In this document: positions 1 to 8,029 of the stretch, one piece after another
Numbering within the stretch: the stretch's first letter is position 1
Layout of the letters: every line of letters begins with the position of its first letter
Assembly (NCBI RefSeq): GCF_000484695.1
Contig: NZ_AXVR01000004.1
Coordinates: forward strand, 62,001-126,000
Origin: Salinispora cortesiana
GTDB lineage: Bacteria > Actinomycetota > Actinomycetes > Mycobacteriales > Micromonosporaceae
DNA: 64,000 nucleotides
Direction of reading: 5' to 3'
Position numbers and translations under genes: made by a program
The notes under the pieces: model-generated
Seen by the model: only the letters and a program-made list of their open reading frames with translations
What the model was told of the DNA's origin: nothing
The model's database searches: none

Positions 1-745
1 ACTGCGGCGCCCGGGCGAGCAGTTCCCCCTCCGCCGTCACAATCATGGAGTCGCCTTCGTACACCAGCTCGTCCTGGCCGCCGACCATGTTGACGTACGC
101 GATGGTGGCCCTGGCCTCGGCGGCGCGGCGGCGGACCAGCGGTAGCCGGACGTCGTCCTTCTTCAGCTCGTACGGCGAGCCGTTGATGTTGATCACGAGG
201 CCGACGCCGGCCTGCCGGGCGGCGGCGAACGGGCCCCCGACCTGCCACAGGTCCTCACAGATGGTCAGCGTGACATCCACTCCGCCGACCCGTACCACGG
301 ACAGCGTCTCGCCCGGCACGAAGTAGCGGTCCTCGTCGAAGACGCCGTAGTTCGGCAGGTGGTGTTTGAAGTAGGTGGCCACGGTCTTCCCGCCGTGCAG
401 CAGGGCTGCCGCGTTCCGCGCCCCGTGCCCCGGCTCGGCGTCGCCGTTGACCTGTGGTGGGCCGTCCGCGTCCAGGTAGCCGACCACCACCGGCAGGTCG
501 CCCAACCCATCGGCGGCGAGGTCGGCTGCGAGTCGGTCCAGCGCCGCCTTTGACGCTTCCATGAAGGAGCGGCGGAAGACCAGGTCCTCGACCGGGTAGC
601 CGGTCAGGGTCAGCTCCGGGAAGGCGACCAGTTGGGCGCCGGCGTCGGTGGCGCGTCGGGCCCATTCCCGAATGATCGTGGCGTTGCCGACGAGGTCACC
701 GACAATCGGGTTGACCTGGCAGAGTGCGAGACGCAGGGTGGTCAT
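1..745 (-). CDS. nadE: Glutamine-dependent NAD+ synthetase, N-terminal part (runs off the left edge)
   Basis: Makes NAD+ from deamido-NAD+ using ammonia released from glutamine. Only the first 248 codons are in the window. They cover the nitrilase-like glutaminase domain, and its catalytic triad is visible: Glu44 in FPELTLTGYP, Lys127 in YFKHHLPNYGVFDE and Cys163 in TICEDLW. The synthetase domain should follow beyond position 1. I chose the ATG at 745 because the protein then begins directly with the beta strand MTTLRLALCQVNP, as family members do. The gene is divergent from glnA2; the 226-bp gap holds a candidate GlnR box and a 17-bp sequence present twice (780-796 and 803-819). Confidence 0.95.
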   Translation of the reverse strand, partial: MTTLRLALCQVNPIVGDLVGNATIIREWARRATDAGAQLVAFPELTLTGYPVEDLVFRRSFMEASKAALDRLAADLAADGLGDLPVVVGYLDADGPPQVNGDAEPGHGARNAAALLHGGKTVATYFKHHLPNYGVFDEDRYFVPGETLSVVRVGGVDVTLTICEDLWQVGGPFAAARQAGVGLVININGSPYELKKDDVRLPLVRRRAAEARATIAYVNMVGGQDELVYEGDSMIVTAEGELLARAPQ

Positions 746-879
746 GTCCCTATCTTGCCGCAGCGGTCCGAGCCGGGTGTGGCGCGTGCTGGGAGACGGG
801 TATGGCGCGTGCTGGGAGAGGGGTTCCCGGCCGGTTGTGGTGGGGATGGGACAGGCCGGTGCGGGCGCGAGAAGGTCGC

Positions 880-895
880 GTAACGTCGGCGTAAC
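880..895 (+). promoter_or_regulatory. Candidate GlnR box between nadE and glnA2
   Basis: The sequence GTAAC-n6-GTAAC fits the actinobacterial GlnR operator pattern gTnAC-n6-GnAAC, with half-sites 11 bp apart (one helical turn). It lies about 76 bp upstream of the glnA2 start, a plausible place for nitrogen control. The motif is short and degenerate, so chance occurrence is possible; its position before a glutamine synthetase-family gene is the main support. Confidence 0.5.
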
Positions 896-971
896 GAGGC
901 CGGTGGAGACTGATCGGTCAGGCCGGGTCGTCCGCGGCCGAAAGCGGACAATAGGGCAGTGAGGGGTGGAA

Positions 972-2321
972 GTGGACCGTCAGCAGGAGTTTGTCCTCCG
1001 TACGCTGGAAGAGCGGGACATCCGGTTCGTCCGGCTGTGGTTCACCGACGTGTTGGGCACGCTGAAGAGTGTGTCGGTGGCCCCCGCGGAGCTGGAGTCC
1101 GCCTTCGCGGAGGGCATCGGGTTCGACGGTTCAGCGATCGAGGGATTCGCCCGGGTCGTCGAGTCTGACATGGTGGCGATGCCGGACCCGACCACCTTCC
1201 AGGTCTTCCCCTTCGAAGGCGGGGTCAGCGGCGAGAGCGCCCGGATGTTCTGCGACATCCTGCTCCCCGACGGCAGCCCGTCCTGGGCCGACCCGCGTCA
1301 CGTGCTGCGTCGGGCGCTGTCCCGGGCAGCGGAGAAGGGCTTCACCTACTACACCCATCCAGAGATCGAGTTCTACCTGCTGGAGGATGGGGTGTCCGAC
1401 GGCTCGGTGCCGATCCCGGTCGACACCGGTGGCTACTTCGAGCACACCACCCACGCGGTCGCCCGGGACTTCCGCCGACAGGCGGTACTCGCGCTGGAAC
1501 GAATCGGAATCTCCGTCGAGTTCAGCCACCACGAGGTCGCTCCCGGTCAGCAGGAGATCGACCTGCGTTACGCCGACGCGCTCAACACCGCCGACAACAT
1601 CATGACGTTCCGGCACGTGGTCAAGGAGGTGGCGCTCTCCACCGGCGTGCAGGCCACCTTCATGCCGAAGCCCTTCACCGACCAGCCGGGCAGTGGCATG
1701 CACACCCACCTCTCGCTGTTCGAGGGGGAGCGCAACGCGTTCCACGACGCCGGTGACCCGATGAAGCTTTCCAAGGTGGCCCGCGCGTTCATCGCCGGTC
1801 TGCTGGTGCACGCCCGGGAGTACACGGCGGTCACCAACCAGTGGGTCAACTCGTTCAAACGGCTCTTCCCGCAGGCCCTGCCGAACCGGGTCACCGAGAG
1901 CCCCGCGTACGTCTGCTGGGGACACCTCAACCGCTCCGCGCTGGTCCGGGTCCCGGCGTACGGAAAGCCGAACTCGGCCCGGGTCGAGGTCCGGTCGCCC
2001 GACTCGGCGACCAACCCGTACCTGGCCTTCGCGGTGATGCTCGGCGCCGGCCTCAAGGGCATCGAGGAGGGGTACGAACTGCCGCCGGGCGCCGAGGACG
2101 ACGTGTGGTCGCTGACCAGCGCCGAGCGCCGGGCAATGGGGTACGAGCCGCTGCCGGAGAACCTCGCCGAGGCGATCGACGTGATGGCCGGCTCCGAACT
2201 GGTCGCCGAGGTGCTCGGCGAGCACGTCTTCGACTTCTTCCTGCGCAACAAGCGGTCCGAGTGGGAGCAGTACCGCCGCGAGGTCACGCCGTACGAGCGG
2301 CAGCACTACCTCTCGCTCTGA
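972..2321 (+). CDS. glnA2: Glutamine synthetase-like ligase GlnA2
   Basis: A 449-aa member of the glutamine synthetase I superfamily, closely matching M. tuberculosis GlnA2 (Rv2222c) and Streptomyces SCO2241 as I remember them. The Streptomyces protein has been described as a gamma-glutamylpolyamine synthetase, so the substrate here may be a polyamine rather than ammonia. Visible signatures are GFDGSAIEGFARV, the metal and nucleotide segment HPEIEFYL, FSHHEVAPGQQEIDLRY, and MPKPFTDQPGSGMHTHLSL. Where GlnA1 has the adenylylatable Tyr (NLYxLPxE type), this protein reads DDVWSLTSAE, so GlnE should not modify it. I prefer the GTG at 972 (protein start VDRQQEFVLRTLEERD, gagggg upstream) to the GTG at 966. 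Confidence 0.93.
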   Translation: MDRQQEFVLRTLEERDIRFVRLWFTDVLGTLKSVSVAPAELESAFAEGIGFDGSAIEGFARVVESDMVAMPDPTTFQVFPFEGGVSGESARMFCDILLPDGSPSWADPRHVLRRALSRAAEKGFTYYTHPEIEFYLLEDGVSDGSVPIPVDTGGYFEHTTHAVARDFRRQAVLALERIGISVEFSHHEVAPGQQEIDLRYADALNTADNIMTFRHVVKEVALSTGVQATFMPKPFTDQPGSGMHTHLSLFEGERNAFHDAGDPMKLSKVARAFIAGLLVHAREYTAVTNQWVNSFKRLFPQALPNRVTESPAYVCWGHLNRSALVRVPAYGKPNSARVEVRSPDSATNPYLAFAVMLGAGLKGIEEGYELPPGAEDDVWSLTSAERRAMGYEPLPENLAEAIDVMAGSELVAEVLGEHVFDFFLRNKRSEWEQYRREVTPYERQHYLSL

Positions 2322-2443
2322 TCTCCGGCCCCAGCTGGCCCTGCTCCTGGCGTCGGCCGGCGTGCTGACCCGGCTGATTCGGATCCGACCGGGACTCGAC
2401 GATGGCCGCGGTGCGGGCGAGGTGGCGCGGCTCGTCGCCGCGA

Positions 2444-2480
2444 ACGGGCGGCGCGCCGGGGTTACCGGCGCGCCGCCCGT
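2444..2480. terminator. Bidirectional hairpin terminator, 16-bp perfect stem
   Basis: Arms 2444-2459 and 2465-2480 are perfectly complementary around the loop ggtta. The hairpin sits between the convergent glnA2 and the secreted-protein gene. There is no T-tract on either side, as is common for GC-rich actinobacterial terminators. Confidence 0.75.
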
Positions 2481-2505
2481 GAGATCCGCCGTCGGGCGGG
2501 GTGAA

Positions 2506-3006
2506 CTACTTAGCCACGGAGCCGCCCGGCCCGCCGTGCCCGCCCAGGCCCCGGAGAACGCCGGCCTCGGCCGCCGTGGTGATCGCGTCGGCCTGCTCCT
2601 GGGTGAGCTCGCCGTCCTCGACCGCCTGCGCCAGACGCTGCGCGAGCGCCTCCTGCCGGTCGGCGGAGTCCGGGCGTTCTCCCCGCTCGGGCCGGTCGCC
2701 TCGCTCGGGCCGGTCGGCCGCCCGCTGTTCGTGCAGCTCCTCCAGCGCCGTGGCTACCTCGTCCACGTCAACGCCGAGCTTCTCGGCGAGCGCCTCGGCG
2801 AACGCGGCCTGCCGGTCGGAGCGCTTCTGCTCCTTGTCGGTGCCCTTCTCGGCGTCGGCGTCGGCGTCGGCGCTGGCGCTGGCGTTCGGCGAGGGCGAGG
2901 TGCTGTCGGCGGCCATGGCCATGGTCGGTGCGGCTACGCCGACGCCGAGCACACCCGCCGCGGCGAGTCCGGCCAGCAGGTGCTTCCTACGAATCGTGCG
3001 GGACAT
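2506..3006 (-). CDS. Small secreted helical protein of unknown function
   Basis: A 166-aa protein with a clear Sec signal peptide: basic MSRTIRRKH, a hydrophobic Ala/Gly-rich core, and a likely cut after AMA-A near residue 33. The mature part begins with a low-complexity Ser/Ala/Asp stretch. Two amphipathic helical motifs follow, LGVDVDEVATALEEL and AVEDGELTQEQADAI, separated by an Arg/Glu/Pro-rich repeat (RPERGDRPERGERPD). The LTQEQAD type of helix recurs in many exported actinobacterial proteins, but no catalytic residues are apparent. It ends in a Gly-rich tail. It looks like a single-gene transcription unit. I do not assign a function. Confidence 0.8.
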   Translation of the reverse strand: MSRTIRRKHLLAGLAAAGVLGVGVAAPTMAMAADSTSPSPNASASADADADAEKGTDKEQKRSDRQAAFAEALAEKLGVDVDEVATALEELHEQRAADRPERGDRPERGERPDSADRQEALAQRLAQAVEDGELTQEQADAITTAAEAGVLRGLGGHGGPGGSVAK

Positions 3007-3170
3007 GGTGATCCTCCAACTCGTCGGGGTGGTGCGTTACGTGACCGACAGTGACCGCGCCCGCTGGAGGAACCCCGTGGCGAAGCTATGAGCCAGCTGG
3101 CAATCTGGGCGACTGCCGGGCGGTCGGTGAACCGACCATCGCGCCGGCGGGTCGGCGGCGGACAGCTGGG

Positions 3171-4100
3171 TCAGCGGACCGCCGGGGCGACGGTGAGAGT
3201 GCCGGCATCCGCGTCCAGGAGCGCCTCGGTGCCGACCGGAACGGTGAGCTGGCCCACCCCGTGCCCGATCGGCAACCCACCGAGGACGGGGACGCCGAGG
3301 TCCCCCAGGCGGTCGGTGAGCACGTCGGCGACGTCCACCGCCCACCCGTCGGCGCAGTCGGTGAACTGCCCGACCGCTACCGCGGCCAGCCCGGCCAGCA
3401 CCCCGGCCCGGCGAAGTTGGGTGAGCATCCGGTCGATCTTGTAGGGGGGCTCCTGTACCTCCTCGAGTAGCAGCACCGCCCCGGTCAGGTCCGGCAGGTC
3501 CACCGTGCCGATCGACGCCACGATCAGGCAAAGGTTGCCACCGAGTAGCCGACCACTGGCCCGGCCCGGGACCCGGACGCGGAAGGTCTCCTCCTCCTGC
3601 CGGGCGGCCACCGTCACCGGTTCGGTAGTGGTCAGCGCGGCGTGCAGCGACTGCGCGGAGTCCAATGCCGTCCGTTCGTCCCGCCACGCCGCGCCGGGGC
3701 CGTGTAGCCCCGCCAGTCGGGCACCCCGCCAGAGCGCGAACTGGAGGGCGGTGATGTCGGAGAAGCCGGCCACCACCTTCGGGTCCCGGCGTACGGCCGC
3801 CATGTCGATCGCGTCCACCATGCGCTGCGCACCGTACCCACCCCGGGTGCAGATGATCCCCCGGACGGCGGGGTCAGCGAACGCGGCGTTCAGGTCCGCC
3901 GCCCGTAGCTCGTCCGCGCCGGCGAGGTAGCCCCGCCGGGCGTACGCGTTCGGGGCGGGCACCGGCCGCAGACCCCAGCCGGTGAGCAACTCGATGCCGC
4001 GGGCGACCCGCTCCGGCCGGGTGGGCCCGGACGGCGACACCAGAAGCACGGTGTCGCCCGGACACAGCGCGGGCGGACGGAGTACCTCGTCGGTGATCAC
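3171..4100 (-). CDS. S66-family LD-carboxypeptidase-like protein
   Basis: A 309-aa member of the peptidase S66 family (LdcA/MccF type), which trims the terminal D-Ala of peptidoglycan tetrapeptides or cleaves microcin-like acyl nucleotides. Family landmarks in order are VSPSGP, the nucleophile-elbow region TRGGYGAQRMVDAID (from about residue 85), GFSDITALQFAL, GLHGPG, GGNL, LLLEEVQEPPYKIDRML (candidate catalytic Glu) and GGLPIGHG (candidate catalytic His). The elbow carries Ala-Gln where several homologues have Ser, so the nucleophile is not confirmed by eye. I chose the GTG at 4100; longer readings run into the divergent amidotransferase gene. No signal peptide, so cytosolic. Confidence 0.85.
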   Translation of the reverse strand: MITDEVLRPPALCPGDTVLLVSPSGPTRPERVARGIELLTGWGLRPVPAPNAYARRGYLAGADELRAADLNAAFADPAVRGIICTRGGYGAQRMVDAIDMAAVRRDPKVVAGFSDITALQFALWRGARLAGLHGPGAAWRDERTALDSAQSLHAALTTTEPVTVAARQEEETFRVRVPGRASGRLLGGNLCLIVASIGTVDLPDLTGAVLLLEEVQEPPYKIDRMLTQLRRAGVLAGLAAVAVGQFTDCADGWAVDVADVLTDRLGDLGVPVLGGLPIGHGVGQLTVPVGTEALLDADAGTLTVAPAVR

Positions 4101-4153
4101 AAGAGTCGAGCCTAACCAGCCTGCTAGTGGTCGCACGGGATAGCCTCGACGGC

Positions 4154-4921
4154 GTGGCAACCGCGTTGGTGATCGAGAATGACCCGACCGAAGACGCGCG
4201 TCGGCTCGGGGAGTGGCTGACCGAAGCCGGGCTGCAGCTGCACCTGGCCCGGCCGCACGCCGGCGACGAGCTCCCCGCCGACCTGGACGGATACGCGGCA
4301 CTGGTCGTCCTCGGCGGTGGGCAGCAGGCGTACCCACTTCCCGACGGCGAGCCGTCGGCGTCCTGGCTCCCGCAGGTGGAGGCGCTGTCGCGCAAGGCGG
4401 TCCGGCACCGGGTGCCGACCCTGGCGATCGGCCTCGGCGCGCAACTGCTCGCGACCGCGCATGCCGGAACGGCCGAGCGCAGTCAGTCCGGGCCGGAGGT
4501 CGGCCCCGCGGTGGTGGGCCGCCGGGACGCCGCCGAGACGGATCCGCTCTTCAAGTACGTGCCGCTGATCCCGGACGTCTTCCAGTGGCACGCCGACGAG
4601 ATCACCGAGCTGCCGGTCGGGGCGACCCTGCTGGCCGCCTCCACCCGCTACCCGCATCAGGCCTTCCGCCTCGGCGACCGGGCCTGGGGCCTGCAGTTCC
4701 ACATCGAATGCGACACCGCGATGGTCGCCGACTGGGCGGCGGATTCGACCCTGCTCGCCGAGCTGGGCTACGACCCGGAGGTGGTCGTCGCCGCCTGCGC
4801 CGCGGTCATGGTTGATGTTGAGGAGGTCTGGCAGCCGTTCGCGGCGCGGTTCGCCGCCCTGGCCCGCGGTGAGTTGGACGTGGGGGCCCGCCGTAGCCTG
4901 CCGCTGCTCGGGCACGAATGA
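4154..4921 (+). CDS. Class-I glutamine amidotransferase-like protein without the catalytic Cys
   Basis: A 255-aa stand-alone class-I GATase fold. The family's glycine-rich VVLGGGQQAYPLPDGE, the elbow region, the FQWHADEI segment and the C-terminal QAFRLGDRAWGLQFHIE are all present. His183 and Glu185 of the catalytic triad are kept. At the elbow the family reads GxCLGAQLLA, but here it is AIGLGAQLLA: residue 93 is Gly (codon GGC, 4430-4432) instead of the nucleophilic Cys. The protein should not hydrolyse glutamine by the usual thiol mechanism. It overlaps glnE by ATGA and lies downstream of glnA2, so a sensor or binding role in nitrogen metabolism is possible (inference). Start: the GTG at 4154 is preferred over the GTG at 4127 because the fold begins at ATALVIEND. 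Confidence 0.85.
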   Translation: MATALVIENDPTEDARRLGEWLTEAGLQLHLARPHAGDELPADLDGYAALVVLGGGQQAYPLPDGEPSASWLPQVEALSRKAVRHRVPTLAIGLGAQLLATAHAGTAERSQSGPEVGPAVVGRRDAAETDPLFKYVPLIPDVFQWHADEITELPVGATLLAASTRYPHQAFRLGDRAWGLQFHIECDTAMVADWAADSTLLAELGYDPEVVVAACAAVMVDVEEVWQPFAARFAALARGELDVGARRSLPLLGHE

Positions 4922-7900
4922 ATCGGCCGACCCGGGCCGCGGGACGGCTCGCCCGCTACGGCTTCGGCACCAGCGACAACAGCGCCCGCGCCAGCGACCT
5001 GCTCGGCCCCACGGGCCTGGCACTCTGGCAGCCGGAGCGGCAGGAACCCGTGGACCAGCGCGCGGCGGAGCTACTCGCCGCGCTGTCGCGGGCCGCCGAT
5101 CCGGACCTGGCGTTGCGCCAGCTGCACCGGATGGTGGAGGCCGAACACCGGGCCGCGGAAGCCGGTGAGACAGCCAATGGCGCTGACCCGGTGGGGATCG
5201 GGGACGCATCCGAGCTCCTCGCCGACCTGTACGACGACCCGGGGCTGCGGCGTCGGTTGGTCGCCGTCCTCGGCGCCTCCTCGGCGCTCGGCGACCACCT
5301 GGTCGCCAACCCGGGCCAGTGGGCTGACCTCCGGAGCACCGTGGACGGACTGGCACCCACCGCTGACGGCCGGCTCCAGCTGACCGGCGGGGACGGTTCG
5401 ATCGCCCAGCTGCGGTCGGCGTACCGGCTGGCGTTGCTCCGGATCGCCGCGGCGGACCTGACCGGCAACCGGGGTGTGGAGCAGACGATGGCCGCGCTCT
5501 CCGCGCTGGCCGACGCGACTCTCACCGCTGCCTACGATCTCGCGCAGGATGAGCTGCCGGAGGATACGCCCCGACCACGGCTGGCCGTGGTGGCGATGGG
5601 CAAATGCGGCGGCGGCGAGTTGAACTACGTCTCCGACGTCGACGTGATCTTCGTCGCTGCCGAGGACGACGACCTTTCCGCCGCAACCACGATCGCCACC
5701 CGCCTGATTCACGTCTGTGGGCTGGTCGCCTGGCCGGTCGACGCCGCGCTGCGCCCAGAGGGGAAGCGGGGCCCGCTGGTGCGCACCCTCGCCAGCCACC
5801 TCGCCTACTACCGGCGGTGGGCCCGGACCTGGGAGTTTCAGGCGCTGCTCAAGGCGCGGCCGGCCGCCGGCGACCTCGCGCTGGGCCAGGAGTGGATCGA
5901 GCAGCTCGCGCCGCTGCTCTGGCGGGCCGCGGAGCGCCCGGAGGCGGTCGAGGATGTCCGGGCCATGCGGCGCAAAATCATTGATCACATCCCGCCAGCG
6001 GAACAGGAGCGTGAGATCAAGCGTGGTCCGGGTGGGCTGCGCGACATCGAGTTCGCGGTGCAGTTGCTGCAACTGGTGCATGGCCGTGGCGACGAGGCGC
6101 TGCGGGTGCCGGGCACCATTCCCGCCCTGCGGGCGTTGGTCGACGGCGGATATGTCGGGCGGGTGGATGGGGAGGCGTTGCTGCGCGGCTACCATTTCCT
6201 GCGCGCCGTCGAGCACCGGCTGCAGTTGCAGGGGCTGCGTCGTACCCACACCGTACCCATCGACCCGGACGCGTTGCGCTGGTTGGCGGGAGCGCTCGGC
6301 TACTCGGCGGCACCGGGGCGCAGCGCCGTCGAGGCGTTCCGAATCGAGCGGGTCACCCACGCCACCGAGGTGCGCCGGCTGCACGCCAAGCTGCTCTACC
6401 GGCCGCTGCTGGAGTCGGTCGCCCAGGTGCCCGCCGCCGGGCTGCGACTCACCCCGGCGGCGGCCCGCAACCGGCTGGAGATCCTCGGCTTCGCGGACCC
6501 GGCCGGGGCGCTGCGCCACCTGCAGACCCTCACCGGCGGGGTAAGCCGCACCGCGGCCATCCAGCGCACCCTGCTGCCGGTGTTGCTCAGCGAGTTCGCC
6601 GACGCTCCCGAGCCGGACCGCGGGCTGCTCAGCTATCGGAAGGTCTCCGAGAAGCTCGGCAGCACCCCCTGGTATCTGCGGCTGCTGCGCGACGAGGGGC
6701 CGGTGGCCCGCCGGCTGGCGCGTGTGCTCTCCTCCTCCCGGTACGCAACCGACCTGCTCGCCCGCGAGCCGGAGGCGCTGCGCCTGCTCGCGCAGGAGAG
6801 TGAGCTGGCGGCGCGGCCCCGCACGGTGCTCTGCGAGGGCTTCGCGGCGGCGGCGGCCCGACACGCCGGCGACCCGGTGGAGGCGATCCGGGCGGTCCGC
6901 GCGCTGCGCCGTCGGGAGCTACTCCGCCTCGCCTGTGCCGACGTGCTGAGCCGGGCCGGCTCGCTGGCCCCGTCGCCGCCCAACGTGCAGGGGCGGGCCG
7001 CTCCGGCCCTGACCGACGTGGGCGCGGTCGGTGCCGCGCTGGCGGATGTCACCGACGCCACCCTGGCCGCCGCCCTGCGCGCTGCCCAGGCGTCCCAGCC
7101 GCTGATGCCGGGTCTGCGCTTCGCCGTGATCGGCATGGGCCGGCTCGGCGGGTACGAGTCCAACTATCTCTCCGACGCCGACGTGGTCTTCGTCCACGAT
7201 CCGCCGGCCGGGATGGACGAGAGTGCGGCGAGCGCCGCCGCGCGGGCGATCGCCGAGGAGCTACGTCGACTGCTCGGGATGCCCGCGCCCGACCCGGCGC
7301 TCGGCGTTGACGCCGATCTACGCCCCGAGGGGCGGCAGGGACCGCTGGTCCGCAGCCTCGCCGCATACCAGCAGTACTACGCTCGCTGGTCGCGGGTGTG
7401 GGAGGCGCAGGCGCTGCTGCGGGCCCGGTTCGTCTGCGGTGACGAGGAGCTGGGCGCTGAGTTCCTGGCGATGGTCGAGCCGCTACGTCATCCGGCGGCG
7501 GGTCTGACCTGGGAGCAGGTCGTCGAGATCCGGCGGATCAAGGCACGGGTCGAGACCGAGCGGATGCCCCGGGGCGCCGACCCGGCCACCCATACCAAGC
7601 TGGGCCGGGGCGGGCTGGCCGATGTCGAGTGGGCGGTGCAGCTGCTGCAGCTGCGGCACGCCGGGCAGCTGCCGCAGCTGCGGGGCACGCGTACCCTCGA
7701 TGCCCTCACGGCGGCCCGGGACGCGGGCCTGGTGGACCCGGACGACGCCGCGGCGATGGCGGCCGGCTGGACCCTCGCCGCGCAGGTCCGCAACGCCTTG
7801 ATGCTGGTGCGCGGCCGGGCTGCTGATCAGCTTCCCCGGCACGGGGTGGACCTGGCGGGGGTGGTTCGGCTCCTCGGCCACGACGATCCGGGTGAGTTCC

Positions 7901-7965
7901 TCGACGACTATCTGCGTACCGGCCGCCGTTCCCGCGCCGCCATGCAACGCGTCTTCGAGCTCTGA
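4918..7965 (+). CDS. glnE: Bifunctional glutamine synthetase adenylyltransferase/deadenylase
   Basis: A 1015-aa GlnE that adds AMP to, and removes it from, glutamine synthetase GlnA1. Both nucleotidyltransferase domains carry their motif: VAMGKCGGGELNYVSDVDVIFV near residues 225-245 (deadenylase half) and IGMGRLGGYESNYLSDADVVFV near 737-757 (adenylyltransferase half). Each is followed by a helical domain starting PEGRQGPLVRSLAAY or its equivalent. Length is normal for actinobacterial GlnE. The ATG overlaps the stop of the amidotransferase-like gene (ATGA), so the two are probably translationally coupled. The target GlnA1 is encoded about 3.4 kb downstream on the other strand. Confidence 0.97.
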   Translation: MNRPTRAAGRLARYGFGTSDNSARASDLLGPTGLALWQPERQEPVDQRAAELLAALSRAADPDLALRQLHRMVEAEHRAAEAGETANGADPVGIGDASELLADLYDDPGLRRRLVAVLGASSALGDHLVANPGQWADLRSTVDGLAPTADGRLQLTGGDGSIAQLRSAYRLALLRIAAADLTGNRGVEQTMAALSALADATLTAAYDLAQDELPEDTPRPRLAVVAMGKCGGGELNYVSDVDVIFVAAEDDDLSAATTIATRLIHVCGLVAWPVDAALRPEGKRGPLVRTLASHLAYYRRWARTWEFQALLKARPAAGDLALGQEWIEQLAPLLWRAAERPEAVEDVRAMRRKIIDHIPPAEQEREIKRGPGGLRDIEFAVQLLQLVHGRGDEALRVPGTIPALRALVDGGYVGRVDGEALLRGYHFLRAVEHRLQLQGLRRTHTVPIDPDALRWLAGALGYSAAPGRSAVEAFRIERVTHATEVRRLHAKLLYRPLLESVAQVPAAGLRLTPAAARNRLEILGFADPAGALRHLQTLTGGVSRTAAIQRTLLPVLLSEFADAPEPDRGLLSYRKVSEKLGSTPWYLRLLRDEGPVARRLARVLSSSRYATDLLAREPEALRLLAQESELAARPRTVLCEGFAAAAARHAGDPVEAIRAVRALRRRELLRLACADVLSRAGSLAPSPPNVQGRAAPALTDVGAVGAALADVTDATLAAALRAAQASQPLMPGLRFAVIGMGRLGGYESNYLSDADVVFVHDPPAGMDESAASAAARAIAEELRRLLGMPAPDPALGVDADLRPEGRQGPLVRSLAAYQQYYARWSRVWEAQALLRARFVCGDEELGAEFLAMVEPLRHPAAGLTWEQVVEIRRIKARVETERMPRGADPATHTKLGRGGLADVEWAVQLLQLRHAGQLPQLRGTRTLDALTAARDAGLVDPDDAAAMAAGWTLAAQVRNALMLVRGRAADQLPRHGVDLAGVVRLLGHDDPGEFLDDYLRTGRRSRAAMQRVFEL

Positions 7966-8029
7966 GGACCGTCCCGGGTGCAGCAGACCCGGCGGCGTCG
8001 GGCCGGGCAGGTCGGCGCGGCGGCTCTCC

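Noticed and set aside
5071..6864. 597-codon minus-strand open frame inside glnE
   Set aside because: Antisense shadow. Both GlnE nucleotidyltransferase motifs are in the plus frame.
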